A DNA stretch of 64,000 nucleotides from Trypanosoma brucei gambiense DAL972 (taxonomy: Eukaryota; Euglenozoa; Kinetoplastea; Trypanosomatida; Trypanosomatidae), in the NCBI RefSeq assembly GCF_000210295.1, contig NC_026743.1:434001-498000 (forward strand). Direction: 5' to 3'. The position numbers and the translations under genes are program-made. The stretch's first letter is position 1. The number at the start of each line of letters is the position of its first letter. The notes beneath the pieces were generated by a model. That model did not search any database. It was not told the DNA's origin and worked only from the letters and a program-made list of their open reading frames with translations. Shown here piece after piece: positions 1 through 10,028 of this stretch.

Positions 1-2
1 GG

Positions 3-1013
3 GATCGCAGTGCTGCCGTTTATGCAGCGCATCGGCGTATGGAGGACAACCTGGCAAAGTTGCCCGCCGTATTAGCGGACACGGCGAGGTACCACCCTAC
101 ATCTGTGGACCCTTGGGTTGCCGTGTTTGCCGCCGTCGATTCCCTCTGCAAGGATGTGGAGTTGTGCCTGCAGCTGTTCACCATCGGTGCGCAGGTGGAG
201 CGGTCTAAGGGGTTGCCAACTGTAGCTGTTCTCTACGAGCAACAAAAAAAACCCGCGGCCCGCCTGCAATCGTTCGCCGCCACAGTTCAGAGCGCCTTCA
301 CATGCAAGGGTGTTACCATTCCCGTACCGGCATCTCTCATGCTGAGGTTTGCGGAGGCGATTCGTCCCTTTGATAGCAGCCAGGCCACCAAGTGGTTGCA
401 GTGCAGTTTTGAAGAAATGTTCAATAGGGAGACAACTGGCGAGGGTGCCGGTAACAATTACGTAGCATCTGGGCCGACCGCGGTAGCAGTTACACCAGCG
501 CATGCAACACAGGAGCCTAAAGGCTTGGTGGTTGCAATGCTTACTTTGTTGATAAAATGGCGCGCGGAAGACGGGGAAGACGTGTTATGGGCTCAGCGAA
601 AGCGCAAGGAACTGTCACAGCTCGTGGAGGAAAATGTTCTTGAATCTTTAATTCGGTTTGAAGTTGAGAGCGTGGCGGCAGTGGCTAGGAGGAAACAGCG
701 TCTCCAGAAAAAAGGTGAAAGGCAAGCCACGAAAAGGCAGGTCAAACCCACCCCTGCAACAGAGGCTCTCCCAGGGTCCGCTGTAGAAGCCACTGTTCCT
801 GCACAGGAGGTATCAACCTTGGGGCGTCTGAGGCGGTATGTGAATGACCTGCTCGCCACAAACTGGAGTCAGAACCCATCTCGTGCAGCCTGTGTGATTA
901 TTGCGATTATTCTTCTTTGCATTCTTGCTCGTAAAGCCCTGTGTACGGTATCTTTGTTTGGGGGTTTTGCCGGAGGCACTCCCCGGGGCGGAAGGAAGCT
1001 GATCGATCTCTGA
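3..1013 (+). CDS. Hypothetical protein with C-terminal membrane anchor; 5' end possibly outside window
   Basis: I do not recognise this protein. The first ATG in frame is at 39 and gives 324 residues, but the frame is open to the window edge (codons from base 3), so the true start may lie upstream and the gene should be treated as possibly 5'-partial. Most of the protein is soluble and partly helical, with a basic Lys/Arg/Gln-rich stretch around residues 215-240. A single hydrophobic segment lies at about 285-305, followed by a short tail of roughly 20 residues rich in Gly and Arg. That layout is typical of tail-anchored proteins of the ER, mitochondrial outer membrane or glycosome. No enzyme motif is visible. 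Coding status is well supported by length and by codon use unlike the following AT-rich spacer; the function is unknown. Confidence 0.75.
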   Translation, partial: DRSAAVYAAHRRMEDNLAKLPAVLADTARYHPTSVDPWVAVFAAVDSLCKDVELCLQLFTIGAQVERSKGLPTVAVLYEQQKKPAARLQSFAATVQSAFTCKGVTIPVPASLMLRFAEAIRPFDSSQATKWLQCSFEEMFNRETTGEGAGNNYVASGPTAVAVTPAHATQEPKGLVVAMLTLLIKWRAEDGEDVLWAQRKRKELSQLVEENVLESLIRFEVESVAAVARRKQRLQKKGERQATKRQVKPTPATEALPGSAVEATVPAQEVSTLGRLRRYVNDLLATNWSQNPSRAACVIIAIILLCILARKALCTVSLFGGFAGGTPRGGRKLIDL

Positions 1014-2750
1014 TTGGACTCTGATGATAAACGTGTTTTTCTCCCTTTTTTCTGTCTTCAGCCCCCCTTTTCGATTCGACCATCGTGGGAGCTGCCCTCG
1101 GCGACGTTTATAGGCGTCCATTGACTATGGACATCCCCTTCGATTCTGTTCCTCAACTCACACGTGGATGGATAACCATGTATATATACGTTTTCTCTGC
1201 TTGACTCGTACATTTTCATCTGCCCGTTTTTATTCTTTTTACTGCATACGGCCGTGACATGTAGCTTTAGTTTTCGAGATAGTTGCAGCGGTTGCATTTC
1301 CGGATGGAGCACTGTTTTCTGTCACCGTTGTGATGCATTTGTAAGGTGCCATCACTACCTACCGGGCATTCACACCTGACAGTGTTCATTTGGTTTTCTG
1401 CGGGAGGCATGAAATATGCCCACAGCTGCCAGCGTTTCTCTGTCACCTTTATCATGGTGATGTTACCCGTTTGGCAACGTGCGTGTTTTCCCTTCATTCT
1501 ATTAAGTTGCCTCTGAAAATGACACTGAATATCGTAGTCGTTTTCGTCTCGCACTACGTTGGATTTATGGGGTTAGGATTAGGGTTGTGTGGTTCCTATA
1601 TGGTTGGGTGTTCTGGTGGAACTGCAGTGTGGAACGCGGGGGTTACTTTAGTTGTCGAGCACAAGTGACGTTTGTAGCGACGGGCGATTTATTTGCGTTT
1701 GTCGTTTTCGTCTCGCGTTTTCACTACTATGATCTCCCCGGTCGCCGCAGATTGGCTTCTTGGAAACGGACTGTTTCTCTTCGTGCTGATCCGGTGGGTG
1801 ATTTGGGTTATTTTTTTATTTGGGACATTGCATTACAGCTGTGTGCTTCTCTGAGAAGCACCGCGATGTCAATGTGTGAGATGGACGGCTCTGCGATGGA
1901 GAGTAGAACTCGAGTTATACGGGTGGAAAGCCATGTGCCCGTGTGTGGAGAGGGAATAATACTTTTATATGTATGGGGACGTTCGTTGCGCGCTATCGTG
2001 GTTTCACGTGCCCTTTCTCCTTGATGCGTAGTCCATTTACTGTCAAGCGATGTGACGACGATCGTCCAAGTTTGCTCTTTTTTTCTTTCTCGTCTGATGT
2101 GAGGGGTCTAGAAATATTTGAAGATCAAAAGTTTTTCGATTGCGTTTAGTGGCTCGTTTTCGTTTGGCTTCGTGTCTGTTCGTCTGCTATTGATTCAAAT
2201 CTCGCTTTAAGAGCCTCGTAGAGGATCTTTTCTTTCCGCGTGAGAAATTCACTGCTCCCTCCGCCCCACAGTACCACTCGAAAGCTTAGGATGCTCGTGT
2301 ACGTTTGTGAGAGGTAGTGGCGTGTAAGAGAGTTTTTTCTTTTTAGAGTTGTTGGAGAGGAAGACGGTCGTTACTTCTGAATTTGTTGTCCTTGCTACCC
2401 ACTCTTTTCTTTCTGCGACCCGGTAGTATTCAACTTATTAGTCCGAAGCAGGTTGGTGTACATTTGTTTCGTCGGCCGTCGCTGGGATTCGTCAATTGCC
2501 ATCCGTATTATCAACTTTGATGTCAGTAATAGTATGTTTTTGCCCCACTTCTTTCTGGGACGTCCCCTTTACAAATCGTTAAGTGTTTTCTCCTTCATTC
2601 ACATTTGACACAAGTGTGCCCCTCCCCAATCAAACTACGCAAACTTACGTCCTCTGGTTTATGGGCTCTGAAGAATCAAACAATATATGTGCTTATAAAA
2701 GAACAATTTCTCTCGCTAAAATCTATATCGTGTTACTAGTGAAAACTGCG
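1014..2750 (+). other. Long gene-poor spacer
   Basis: About 1.7 kb without a convincing gene. Short open frames occur (for example 1587-2024) but their translations are Trp/Phe/Val-rich and resemble no family. The stretch is T-rich and probably holds the 3' UTR of the gene to the left plus splice signals for the gene at 2751. A telomere-like GGTTAGGATTAGGG stretch is at about 1572-1587. Confidence 0.6.
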
Positions 2751-3206
2751 ATGCTGCGCTACAGCCGACTTTGCTTCCCTAAGATGGGATGTGAGGAGAT
2801 CACACGCAAGGCAAGGCGCGTGCAGTTGCAGCCGACAGAATATTTGGCTCAGCATCGCATGCAGGTTTGGCAACTTCGATTCAAGGAAATGGGACCACCA
2901 TTTTCGAGGGTGTGGGTGGCACTTGGTGGAAAGATGAGGCGCCGGCGTGTTGGGCGGCAAGTGGATGTAAAGGACATGCGTTACTATTGGAGGCCTATAG
3001 AGCCACAGTATCAGCGGCTCTACATGTCTCGGCTGCGCATTCGTGATCATTCAAATAAATTAAGGCAGCCCATGCGTCTTCGCGCTACCAACGCCGATAT
3101 TGGGTCTGGGAGTAGCTCTATTGAATGGGAGAGAGCTTCTAATAGAAAGTACGGAGCGATGTTAGCGCCCCCGAAGCGACAAGACTTTGAATTCCGTGTT
3201 GTTTAG
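2751..3206 (+). CDS. Small basic hypothetical protein
   Basis: A 151-residue, strongly Arg/Lys/Tyr-rich protein when read from the ATG at 2751. The frame is open further upstream and an in-frame ATG at 2661 would add 30 residues. I prefer 2751 because 2661-2750 is AT-rich with ata, aga and tta codons, unlike the body of the gene, and because an AG at 2738-2739 follows a short pyrimidine run. An acceptor near 2580 would favour the upstream ATG instead. Composition (many basic residues, RxRRR clusters, aromatic YYWRP) and size fit an RNA- or ribosome-bound protein, perhaps of the divergent mitochondrial ribosome, but this is inference; no named family is recognised. Confidence 0.65.
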   Translation: MLRYSRLCFPKMGCEEITRKARRVQLQPTEYLAQHRMQVWQLRFKEMGPPFSRVWVALGGKMRRRRVGRQVDVKDMRYYWRPIEPQYQRLYMSRLRIRDHSNKLRQPMRLRATNADIGSGSSSIEWERASNRKYGAMLAPPKRQDFEFRVV

Positions 3207-3582
3207 GAGCACCTGTGGGGATTGTGTATTTAGGATTACACCTTTTAATGTCCGTGCATTTGTATTATTGACACTTGACGCAAGCGTATATATATTTGCG
3301 CTCTCTTCTACTCCCTTTTCGCGTGCGGTCCTCATTAGTGTCCACCCATTGCCTGCGTTTGTTTTGCCGTGCCACCCCTTGTGAGTTCGGGGCCACTCTC
3401 AGGCTTTCCACCCATCTCCTTTCCCCTTTCCCTCCATTTCTTTGCACCCTTGTAAAAAAATTGCACGCTCTGAACCTTCATACAAACATTCAACTATTGT
3501 TCCAGCATTAGTCACGCTGCAGTGACCTTCTTAATATCCGCGAAGCAATACAAAGAAGAGGGATAGAGGGAACTGGAGAGGG
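3207..3582 (+). promoter_or_regulatory. Intergenic region with splice signals for the gene at 3583
   Basis: A long C/T-rich run at about 3405-3450 is followed by the first good AG at 3504-3505. Splicing there would leave a 5' UTR of 77 nt with no ATG before 3583, which supports that start codon. No other element seen. Confidence 0.5.
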
Positions 3583-4161
3583 ATGACCACGCCTGGTACT
3601 TCAGGAACGGCGAAGCATGACGTGAAGGTGTTTCGGTCCAGTATTGACACGTCATCCGTGTCTAAAACGATCTTTAGTCAGCCCACTCTATATATGGGCA
3701 TCGTAAACCTTATTCTGATGTATGCCACGCAGCGGTTCCCGGAGGAATTTATGACCCCCAAGTACATGACCATGTCATACAATGGCGTGCGTGCAAGGGC
3801 AATGCTTACCATCCCATTCTGTTGTATTGGCAGTGCGTATTTTGCCGTTGCGAGCATCATCACCAAATCATCATCGCCCCTTGCGGGACACCTACTTGGA
3901 TACGGCGTTAGTCTTGGTGTCGGCCTAACTATGATGACGTTTCGTCGTGTCTCTTGGTACTATCCGCTGCTGGGCCTTATGTACCTCTCGTTCGGTGGCT
4001 TTCATCACTATAGGCGGATGATGGTATATGGTGATAATGCCCCAATTTACAATTGGGGTGATCTAACAGAGATATGGAGCGCGAGGCGGCAACGCAAATT
4101 GGAGGGGCGGAAGAAGAAGCATGAAGCAAAAGAGGTTGCAGCCACGGAGGGGCGCAACTGA
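3583..4161 (+). CDS. Multi-span membrane protein, unknown function
   Basis: A 192-residue protein with three clear hydrophobic segments at about 73-95, 100-119 and 122-141, and a possible weaker one near 36-48. It ends in a highly charged Lys/Arg/Glu tail (about 165-192) with an RKKKHEAKE cluster. The N-terminal 35 residues are hydrophilic, Ser/Thr-rich and lack a signal peptide. The pattern suits an organelle inner-membrane protein, for instance mitochondrial, but there is no diagnostic motif. ATG 3583 is the first ATG after the predicted acceptor at 3505. Gene status is firm; the function is not known. Confidence 0.8.
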   Translation: MTTPGTSGTAKHDVKVFRSSIDTSSVSKTIFSQPTLYMGIVNLILMYATQRFPEEFMTPKYMTMSYNGVRARAMLTIPFCCIGSAYFAVASIITKSSSPLAGHLLGYGVSLGVGLTMMTFRRVSWYYPLLGLMYLSFGGFHHYRRMMVYGDNAPIYNWGDLTEIWSARRQRKLEGRKKKHEAKEVAATEGRN

Positions 4162-4684
4162 ATCTTGAAGTAGTTGTGATTGTATCGTGTTGCCGATGGT
4201 AGCTGTGTGGAGGACGTGGTGGATTTCACGCATTTTATGGAGTTTTGTGTCCCCCTTCTCGTACTTGGTATCGTTAACTTGTTTGCGTAACCGCACAGTG
4301 AAGCACTGGTATACTCCCCTGTCAAGATTGGTGGATTATTTCATATGTTTTCTTTCCTCATTACATTAATGTAATTGTGAAGGTGGTTAACTCTTTGCGT
4401 TCCCTCGCTGCGTTCTTTCCGCGTTTTTTTAAAAAATTAAAATGACACTTGCGCCATTAAAAATAATCAAGTGATCAGAAGAGGCTGTTGTAGTAGAAAG
4501 TAGAAGCTCAGCAAGGGACAACTAGCAAGGGAAGGAGAGGAGTACAGGGGTAAAGCAAGAACAAGAGAACAAAATAGAAGGACGAAGACTGCCAGTTTAT
4601 ACCACCAGGGATTGCACTGGGAAAAGGGGGGACTGAAGGGCTTCCATCCGACGCGCGTACCATAGTGGGGGAGGGGTATTGGTA
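4162..4684 (+). other. Intergenic region
   Basis: Spacer holding the 3' UTR of the membrane protein gene and the 5' UTR of the calpain-like gene. A T-rich run at 4408-4428 is the best polypyrimidine tract; several AGs follow, the first good one near 4479-4480. The last 180 bases are purine-rich. No further structure seen. Confidence 0.5.
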
Positions 4685-7600
4685 ATGGCCACGACGCTGG
4701 ATGACTTATACCAGTACTACTGCCGACGAAAGGGCTGTAAAGCCAACAGCTGTTTCTCCCGTTACCTGATTGAAGAATTTGAGCGTCAAGGGCAAAAGCG
4801 CGTACTAGAAACAGTGGATCTGTCTCTGAATTACGTGGGAAGGAAGGGTATAATACCCGTGTTGGACCTCGTCAAGAATGTCAAAACAATAAAGAAACTA
4901 AACCTCAGCAACAATATGTTGGAGCACGAGGAGCTGGAGCATCTTGTCTACTGCCTCGCGCTTCACCCGTCCGTGGAGGAGGTAGTGCTTGCAAATAATT
5001 GCTTTCATGATGCCAGCGTTAAAGTAATTCTCGACCTGTTGGAGTTGAACGGGGGGATCACTACCTTCGATGTTGATGGTAATGAAATCTCGGCGGCTTC
5101 CGTCGCGACAATAGGGGAGCAGCTGGAGAAGAATAGAGCGCGTCGTGCCGAGAGGGAGAGCGATGTATCCCATCCCTCCTCGCGGCGGTGGAGCAAGGCG
5201 CAGATTGAAGGGTCGATAGATGAGTTAAACTCGGGTGGCCACATACACTTCGGTACCTGGTGGAAGAATCCGCAGTACTTCATGCGGACGTCTGCGGGGT
5301 CACAAGTTCGCATTGTCATGGATGTTGAGGACGCTAAGGAGGCACGGCAAGTTGGTTTCTTTGTCTTTCGCTCAAGTGGCCAGTACAGAGTAGTTGAGCT
5401 TAGCGAGGGTGTCATTGCTGGGGAGAGTGCTTGTGACCACAGCCATTGTTACCTGACAATGTCCGTGGAGGAAAACGAGACGTATTCTGTAATGCCGTAC
5501 ACGTTTTATCCCAGTCGTAGCGTAGGGTTCAGACTCACCGCTGAGATGTGTTCTGACGACGCATTAAGCTCGAGGGGATGGATCACCCTTGAGCCTGTAG
5601 ATCCGGCGGTCGATTGGTGTCTGAGTACTCTGGACGGAGAGTGGACAGAGGAGTCAGCCGGTGGCTCCCACTTAGAGCACACATGGTGTCGTAACCACAT
5701 GATTCGGGTGCAGTACGCTGGGTCCGTTCTCACGCACCGAATGGCAGCACCTGCAACGCTAATTGTGAAACTCAGCAAGGGCGTGGACCCAGATGTTAAC
5801 GATGAAAAGAGTATCGGATTCCACGTACTGACACCAGACACAGAGGAGGCGTTGTTGCCCCCAATTTTCTGCAAGGACGAGTGCGTAAAGTGTTTCTGTC
5901 CGCACGAGCGTACGACAACTATCAGCGCTTCCTTTGCAGTGTCATGTACTGCTCTTCAGCTTTTCATCGCTCCGAGCACACTGAATCCTGGACAGGTGGG
6001 AAGTTATAACGTCACGGTTTTTTCCTCTGTACCCGTCACACTATCCTCGTCGGCGTTTCCCCATGGGTGGCACTACCGAAAGGTTGGTGGCTCGTGGGAT
6101 GAGTATAACTGTGGAGGCTCTCGAAACGCGAGCATGTCGTGGAAGGCCAATCCCTCCATTGGCCTGAGCGTCGATTCTAGTCAAGAGCCGTCAGATTTCA
6201 CAGTCTTCTTGGAGGCAGCTTCGCCCGCTTTACCGTTGGTCGTTCAAGAAGCTGCGGTGGGAGACGGTGCGTGCTCGCGATCCGCCACGCCTGCTCCAGG
6301 GGAGTCGCAGGAAGAAGATCCTGATCTTGTGGAGTTTCTGAGAAGGCACAAGGCACACCTCATGGAAGCTTGTGTGTCAGTTATTGAGGCCAAGTCTCCA
6401 CTTTATCGGGAACTACTCACTTCTGGCTACACAAATGGTTCCTTCGCCCGTCTTATGGTGCCCGGCCTCAACAAACCGTTTCTTCTTCTTGTCTCAACGA
6501 GGCACGCGGGACAATTGGGAACATTTGCGCTTCATATATTTTCCCACCGCCCTTTTGTTACCGATGGTGTGGAATCATTATTGGCGCGTGAGCGTGAGGT
6601 CCACTTGCAGCAGTATGCACTGGAGAACGAAAAACGGCGAACACTTTTGTCAGCGGCAAAAACTCAACAGATTAGCTTCGACGGCAGCGAGGATGTGGTT
6701 GTTGTGCGCAACGAAATCATTAGGCAATGTATGATTACTGGAGAAAAGTTTGTTGATCGTGATTTCCCCCGTGGTGGTTCCTCACTTTTTCTTGATCCAG
6801 ATGCAAAACCCCCGCCAACGTTCCCAAAAGAAACGCATTGGAAGCGACCGACCGAGTTAATGGAGAAGGTGGTGTTTCTCCCCGACTGGAAGTGTGACGC
6901 CCCGTTCCCGTACTCACGGCGGGAGTGGTTTGCATCTGTTGTTCATGCCATAGCAACGAAGCCGTTGTGGCTGCAGAATGTAGCAGTTGGGTACAATGAA
7001 GGCGAGGGAATGGCCCAATTCCGCTTCTTCAAAGACGGGAAGTGGAAGGTGGTAACCATCGACGACTATCTTCTCTTTGACAGCACAATGGACCTCTGTA
7101 TGGGGCGGCCGGGTAAGGATAGTGCAGACATTTTTTTTCCATTGATTGAAAAGGCGTACGCGAAGGCGCATCGTTGCTACGAGACTCTGGAGCCCAAAGT
7201 AACACCGGAATTGGGATTCCTAGAGTTGGTGTGCCAGGGCTTGATGGACCTTTCGGGCTGTGCAACAATCAACATCCCTCTCATCGGTAGTGTGCGAATG
7301 CCCCAAGAGCAACAGGACGTCATCTGGATGGAAATGAAGAACGCCGTAAAGCCTAATGTTCTTTGTAGTCTGTTGGTTCGTGGTGACAGTAACGGAGCAT
7401 CAGAACGCCGTGGACGTGGTATACTGGTTGATCATATATATCCTGTGTTGGACGCCCGATTTCTAGAGGGGTATCGGCTTGTGAAATTACGACATTGGGG
7501 ACAGCCAGAAGAAATTAACCTGTGCAGCAAGTGGCGGTCTTCAAGCGACAAATGGACCGACACCATTCGGCAAACTCTTGAATTCAGGGAGGATGACCGT

Positions 7601-9469
7601 GAGACGTTTTGGCTATCCTTCGACGAAGTACTGTACTACTTTACTAACCTGCTCATCAACGAAGAGACGTCGAGTGTAAGTTGGGCATCAGGTTATTTCT
7701 GTGATTGTCCACCGGGTTGCAACGATCGCCTCCTTGGAAGTTCGCAGTTCTCCCTCCAACTTGGGGAATTTCCACCGGGGTTGAAGAAGGTAAACATTTT
7801 GCTGGGTCTTCATCAACTGGATCCACGGACGACCGTACTACGTGACAAAGGGGCTGTCGCATCCTACCGTACGGGGGTCGGCCTAGAGGTCGTGGGCACT
7901 GCCGACAACACTGTTTGGCTGACTGATTTCTCCAAAGCAGAGGTGCTGAGCCGTCTGGAACCGTGCATGAAACGAGACGCGCTTTGCCCTTTGACTGTGA
8001 GCCTTGACAGCGTCGGAGGAAACAAGCTTCTAACCCTCGTTGTGTTTAAGGAGGAGATGCGCGCTCCCCACGTGCCATTTCTGCTTTCTGCTTGGTCAGA
8101 AACTTGTAAAGTTAATGTTGTGGCTGTGGAACGAAATGCTGCGGTTACTGTTTGCGACGAATGGCCTCGTGAATTTGCGATAGGTGGTCCCTCGTCTCCG
8201 TTTTGGAGAGATTGTCCACAATATTTCATTTATCCAAGTGATACCACAGACATCAACTTTTCCCTCAAGCAGGAGTTGACCTCGGGTGAAATACCCAAGC
8301 CAATTGGCTTCACTGTTCACGATGCTAGAGCGTGCCGAAGCTACTTGGAGTACAACCCCGAGACCGTCATTCTCTCAGTGGCGGCGAATGCATCCCATAA
8401 AGTCGAAGGCACCGTTCGTCTTCTCGGTATGAAGGCAAGGAGGGGAATGCCTTATATCATTGTCCCCTTCTGCACGGAGGCTGCTCCTGGGGGGTCGTTT
8501 ACCCTAGAAGCCGTTGCCAATCGGTTTGTAAAGTTGTGCCGCATAAACCCGCAGCTGGACTGGTGTCGTGTGACGAAACATGCCTCATTCATGCTCTCCG
8601 ATGGGAGTGTTGGGGGGTCGTTGCGTTTTTCGTCATGGCGCAGTAGTCCGCAATTCGCCTTTACCTTCCCGGTTGGTGGGAAAGGTAGATTGCTTGTTTC
8701 TCTTTCTAATGACGACGCGGTCGATACGCGGACTGAAGTCGGCATGACGCTCCTACTGGGTGATAGGCAATGGGATGAGGGCAAGCGGAGGAAGTTAGTC
8801 GTCTCACAGGGGGACATCATAGCGTGCTCGGAGGAGAACATTGGCCGTTCTACATTGGACTGTGAGATTGATGTGGAGCCCGAGCAGACGCTCATTTTGG
8901 TTGTGTACGCCAGTCTCCCGTACCGCGGAGCAGACGTCACTTTCACGGCGTACTCCGCTTTGCCTGTTGAAGTGGAGCCGGTGAAGGAATGGGAGTACGT
9001 TGTTATGGCTCAGGGAAGTTGGGAACTTGGTTACACGGCTGGGGGTGGTGCTGAAGAGTTCGGTAGCTGGGTGAACAATCCTTTTGTGGCGCTGAATACT
9101 TTCCGCCGCACGCAAATTGTAGCTCTCCTTCTTCAGTATCCTCGTGGTCCAGAGAAACCAGTGGTAAAGCGCGCTGGTAATAAAAAGGCATTTTTACCCC
9201 CCGTCATTGTAAACCCAAACAACCGCATGGAGATTGCTATCGACCTAAACTGTCAGGACGAGAACATGACGAGGATCGCTACCACTCCCTATACACGGAA
9301 CAGCGAAGTGGCCCTGGTGGCTAATGTCCCTGCGGCAGACTCACTTCCGTTCGTGTTTGTTCCGCACACAAAGTACCCTGAGGGTAATGGAGAGTACAAA
9401 TTGTTTGTTTACGCTGATTCTCTTGTGGAGCTTTACCCGTTGGAAAAGAAGCGCGTGCCGTACGTTTGA
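4685..9469 (+). CDS. LRR / calpain-fold (C2) protein, predicted catalytically dead
   Basis: A 1,594-residue protein from the ATG at 4685. Residues 1-30 carry the motif LYQYYC and a CKAN segment, followed by four leucine-rich repeats (about 38-150, NLSNN, NCF, GNEI turns). Three calpain domain-III-like units follow, each with a GG..W.NP-type core near residues 184, 325 and 476. The C2 protease-like core lies at about 690-985, and three more domain-III-like units sit near 1167, 1309 and 1452. At the positions of the calpain triad I read Glu747 in place of Cys (RREWFAS against GDCWFLA), His917 retained (VDHIYPV) and His937 in place of Asn (RHWG against RNPWG). Proteolysis is therefore unlikely and a scaffold or binding role is inferred. 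Trypanosomatids are known for expanded calpain-like families with altered triads. The N-terminal LRR head matches that of the gene at 29476. Confidence 0.9.
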   Translation: MATTLDDLYQYYCRRKGCKANSCFSRYLIEEFERQGQKRVLETVDLSLNYVGRKGIIPVLDLVKNVKTIKKLNLSNNMLEHEELEHLVYCLALHPSVEEVVLANNCFHDASVKVILDLLELNGGITTFDVDGNEISAASVATIGEQLEKNRARRAERESDVSHPSSRRWSKAQIEGSIDELNSGGHIHFGTWWKNPQYFMRTSAGSQVRIVMDVEDAKEARQVGFFVFRSSGQYRVVELSEGVIAGESACDHSHCYLTMSVEENETYSVMPYTFYPSRSVGFRLTAEMCSDDALSSRGWITLEPVDPAVDWCLSTLDGEWTEESAGGSHLEHTWCRNHMIRVQYAGSVLTHRMAAPATLIVKLSKGVDPDVNDEKSIGFHVLTPDTEEALLPPIFCKDECVKCFCPHERTTTISASFAVSCTALQLFIAPSTLNPGQVGSYNVTVFSSVPVTLSSSAFPHGWHYRKVGGSWDEYNCGGSRNASMSWKANPSIGLSVDSSQEPSDFTVFLEAASPALPLVVQEAAVGDGACSRSATPAPGESQEEDPDLVEFLRRHKAHLMEACVSVIEAKSPLYRELLTSGYTNGSFARLMVPGLNKPFLLLVSTRHAGQLGTFALHIFSHRPFVTDGVESLLAREREVHLQQYALENEKRRTLLSAAKTQQISFDGSEDVVVVRNEIIRQCMITGEKFVDRDFPRGGSSLFLDPDAKPPPTFPKETHWKRPTELMEKVVFLPDWKCDAPFPYSRREWFASVVHAIATKPLWLQNVAVGYNEGEGMAQFRFFKDGKWKVVTIDDYLLFDSTMDLCMGRPGKDSADIFFPLIEKAYAKAHRCYETLEPKVTPELGFLELVCQGLMDLSGCATINIPLIGSVRMPQEQQDVIWMEMKNAVKPNVLCSLLVRGDSNGASERRGRGILVDHIYPVLDARFLEGYRLVKLRHWGQPEEINLCSKWRSSSDKWTDTIRQTLEFREDDRETFWLSFDEVLYYFTNLLINEETSSVSWASGYFCDCPPGCNDRLLGSSQFSLQLGEFPPGLKKVNILLGLHQLDPRTTVLRDKGAVASYRTGVGLEVVGTADNTVWLTDFSKAEVLSRLEPCMKRDALCPLTVSLDSVGGNKLLTLVVFKEEMRAPHVPFLLSAWSETCKVNVVAVERNAAVTVCDEWPREFAIGGPSSPFWRDCPQYFIYPSDTTDINFSLKQELTSGEIPKPIGFTVHDARACRSYLEYNPETVILSVAANASHKVEGTVRLLGMKARRGMPYIIVPFCTEAAPGGSFTLEAVANRFVKLCRINPQLDWCRVTKHASFMLSDGSVGGSLRFSSWRSSPQFAFTFPVGGKGRLLVSLSNDDAVDTRTEVGMTLLLGDRQWDEGKRRKLVVSQGDIIACSEENIGRSTLDCEIDVEPEQTLILVVYASLPYRGADVTFTAYSALPVEVEPVKEWEYVVMAQGSWELGYTAGGGAEEFGSWVNNPFVALNTFRRTQIVALLLQYPRGPEKPVVKRAGNKKAFLPPVIVNPNNRMEIAIDLNCQDENMTRIATTPYTRNSEVALVANVPAADSLPFVFVPHTKYPEGNGEYKLFVYADSLVELYPLEKKRVPYV

Positions 9470-9931
9470 GTTGTCTGTTTGAAAATACTGGTGGCGAATG
9501 TTTGGGGGAAAAGATTGATACTGGCGGTAGGAGGCTAGTGGTCACCGATGAGAAGGCGATGAAATGGTGGGGGTCGGTATGTAATTTAGAAGAGGAGTGC
9601 AAGCGCTCCCGTTTGTGCCAGCGAAGGAGGAGCGTGAGCAACTGTTGGTTATGTGTTTAGATGGACGGAGTCTGATCTATACTAGATTGGGCGCCATGCT
9701 TTTGTTTACCTTTCAACCTCTGTATCCATTCTTCCTATCCTTAATTCTACGTACCCTCTTAGGGGAGGCGAAGGGAAGTACATTTGGTACACATGTATGA
9801 TTATTTACTGAGACTCTTTGGCGCTTGAAATAATCTAAGTGTATGAAAGGACATAAGAGTGAGAAAATACGTCGTTATTGTATGCTCCATGGTTGTCTAC
9901 TTCTTCCCTCTCCCTGGTATGCTGTTTCAAA

Positions 9932-9962
<31 letters not shown>

Positions 9963-10028
9963 GCTAGCTAGTCAATTAATTAGTTTACAAGCTGGCATTG
10001 TAGGCCACGTATAGAGATAATCGGGAAA
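9470..10028 (+). other. Intergenic region with AT repeat and splice signals
   Basis: A C/T-rich tract at about 9898-9917 precedes an (AT)14 repeat at 9935-9962. AGs at 9965-9970 would then give the topoisomerase mRNA a 5' UTR of about 60 nt without ATG. The rest is ordinary 3' UTR-like sequence. Confidence 0.5.
9935..9962. repeat. (AT)14 microsatellite
   Basis: Uninterrupted AT dinucleotide run between the polypyrimidine tract and the probable splice acceptor of the topoisomerase gene. Likely length-polymorphic between strains. Confidence 0.95.

Noticed and set aside
1587..2024. 145-codon frame in the first long spacer
   Set aside because: Trp/Phe/Val-rich translation of T-rich sequence with a non-ATG-supported context and no homology that I recognise.
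2661..2750. Upstream extension of the small basic protein
   Set aside because: AT-rich codons unlike the main body and an AG at 2739 favour ATG 2751; not fully excluded.
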